This document shows positions 62,171 through 64,000 of a DNA stretch of 64,000 nucleotides, piece after piece. Each line of letters starts with the position of its first letter. Position 1 is the stretch's first letter. The position numbers were made by a program, and so were the translations under genes. The DNA is taken from positions 6,572,001 to 6,636,000 of the forward strand of contig PUFA01000006.1 of the NCBI GenBank assembly GCA_003508835.1, read 5' to 3'. Under the pieces are notes generated by a model. That model had not been told where the DNA came from. It saw only the letters and a program-made list of their open reading frames with translations, and did not search any database. Origin of the DNA: Eonycteris spelaea. Lineage: Eukaryota; Chordata; Mammalia; Chiroptera; Pteropodidae.

Positions 62171-64000
62171 GTAAGTATACCTGTGATATGGGCGCTAGAA
62201 AAATAAGTGCAAGAACGGACCAGTCTCTTTGGTGGGAAAATTGAGGGAGACCAATTTTTGAAGTCTTCTAGATTTAGTTGTGTTCAATTACTGACTGTTT
62301 AATTTTTTTACATTAATTAATTTTTTTTTCGAATGTTGAACCATACTTCCATACATGGAATAAATCCCACTTGGTTATGGTGTATAATTCTGTTTACACA
62401 TTTTTTTCTAAATTTTTTTTAATTTTTCAGTTAGGGTTGGCAAACTGTTTAGGGTTTTTTGTTTTTGTTTCTGTTTTTTCCTGATGAGAGCTCTCATAGG
62501 AGAGATTGTTCTCTCTGATGGCTTTTGACCCTAAGGTCACTCACTTGATAACCTCCTGGCCCCACAAAATTTTTTTCTTTATTCATTTACAAATATTTAT
62601 TGGGTACCTACTCCATCACGCAGTGTGTTGGTGCTGAGCTCGTAGTGGTAAAAATGTAGGTGTAGTCTGTCCTTGAGAAGCTTAAAATTAATCCCCTGTA
62701 AGGAGGGGCCAGAATTCCAGTTTCCAGACTTTCTCAAGTCCTGATGGTCTGATGTGAGTCAGTCTTTTCCTACTTTGAGATCACCACATTGGGGTATTGA
62801 AGGAAACCTCCTCTATAGGCCCCTCTGTTAAAAGACGCCACTGTCTCTAGATCTGGTTGCTTCCGTTCACTGTCTGGAATCTCCCTCCCATTCCCATGGT
62901 TCCATTTTGCGCCTTGCAGACTACTGCATTAAGCCTGAGCTGCTGCTGCCGCATCGTGAGGATCTGTTTGCTTTACTGTGTCACCAGCACTGGTTGTTCA
63001 GAGTGCATTTTCTGTTGTTGTTTTCTGCCACATAAATATAGCTTCGGTTAGATTTTCTGGGTATATGCATAATAAAGAAGGAATCAGTGTGACAGGAAGT
63101 ATTTGAATAGAGACTAAATGACTCAAGAATGCTGTGAAAATGTGTTTTTCAAAGTCAAGTCATCTGGAACACTTCAGACAACATAGGTTCTTAGGCCTCA
63201 CCCCAGGCCTTACTGAGTCAGTCTCCTCTGGGAGTGGCATCTGACACTGCATTTTTGTGTGGGCACTCCAAGGCCTGGGTTCTGGTAATGGCAGAGCTGC
63301 TTTTATCAGACCAACTCTTCCATAGCAAACAGCTATATATGCTGGGGAAAATACATAAAAAACTACTCGTAGGCACCAGAGAGCAACCCAAACAGGTAGA
63401 GGTAACACATGGAATAAGAACCACTTGGAAGATAGCAAAAGCATTTGGATGGATTTTCAGGTTTTATGGCTTATCCACTAAGGGAAAGCCCTGGGGACAC
63501 CAAAGAAGATGGCCAAAGCTCAGCAAATAGCCTTACTGGCTTGATAAACCAGAGGACAGAGGTCAGGGCTAGCAAAGCACCTGGAAAGTGAGGGAGCATA
63601 GCCTGGAAAGGGAAGAGCCACAAAGAGGGAGCCCCAAGTTCTATATATAATCTCTCTCCAAATCTCTAGTTGACCTCTGAACTGTGGATGTATAGGACAG
63701 ACCAGACCCTAAGCAGCCCAACTAAGGCTAAAGAAGTGGACAAAGATTGTAGCCATGGTCCGCTGCATGGTCCAGTCAATGGAATGTTAAAGCGGACACT
63801 TCCAAGAAGTGTAACAGAACCCAGAGCCTCTCGATGTACTGGGTAGCCCAAAAGTAGTAAACATAAGAAGAAACAAGAAAACATTCCCATTACTCAATAG
63901 AACAGGTAAACTATGGAGCCCAGCCTCAAGATGAGCCAGATGTTAGTCTTAGCAAAGATTTTTAAGTAGCTCTTAGATGCTCAAGGGCATAAAGAAATAT
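62171..64000 (+). other. MTF1: MTF1 intron 7 (partial)
   Basis: No further MTF1 exon is seen. About 63100-63300 looks like an old DNA-transposon remnant. 63300-64000 is purine-rich and may be old LINE-derived sequence, but I cannot name it. Confidence 0.55.

Overview
The window is nuclear DNA from a placental mammal. The evidence is long introns with GT-AG splice sites, two CpG-rich promoter regions, and introns full of old mammalian repeats (L2, MIR, L3/CR1, hAT and Tigger-like DNA transposons, fragments of L1). There are no Alu, B1/B2, Bov or carnivore SINEs. One A-tailed 5S-rRNA-derived element at 14200-14335, together with the style of the L1 3' ends, leans towards a bat, possibly a fruit bat (Pteropodidae). 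That assignment is tentative.

Both protein-coding genes lie head to tail on the + strand. The first is INPP5B (type II inositol polyphosphate 5-phosphatase), which enters the window already inside an intron. The exons for its N-terminal PH domain are not present here. A GC-rich exon at 1828-2204 also holds a likely internal promoter and start codons. After a 17.7-kb intron, 17 further exons (19897-37489) encode the 5-phosphatase, ASH and RhoGAP-like domains, ending at a stop at 37489 and an AATAAA at 37695. From the ATG at 2165 the spliced frame is exactly 750 codons including the stop. The second gene is MTF1 (metal-responsive transcription factor 1). Its CpG island and non-coding first exon lie at about 38930-39440, its start codon is at 41085, and exons 2-7 encode the acidic N-terminus, all six C2H2 zinc fingers and the start of the transactivation region. 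The remaining exons lie beyond 64000.

The most striking features are in INPP5B. Exon 1828-2204 carries a net frame-breaking deletion relative to the human and mouse proteins as I recall them. The catalytic exon 26184-26295 carries a one-base deletion and, further on, a one-base insertion that restores length but leaves an in-frame stop just after LGDLN. The C-terminal prenylation motif (CNPL in human) is replaced by YNSP. All other exons are intact and highly conserved. The indels may therefore be assembly errors, but the CaaX change is made of substitutions and is hard to explain that way.

Other structure: a 63-bp direct repeat flanks INPP5B exon 34037-34150; a (TG)23 tract starts 14 bases into the intron after exon 35414-35498; a candidate upstream ORF crosses the MTF1 exon 1/exon 2 junction; and several transposons are nested inside older ones.
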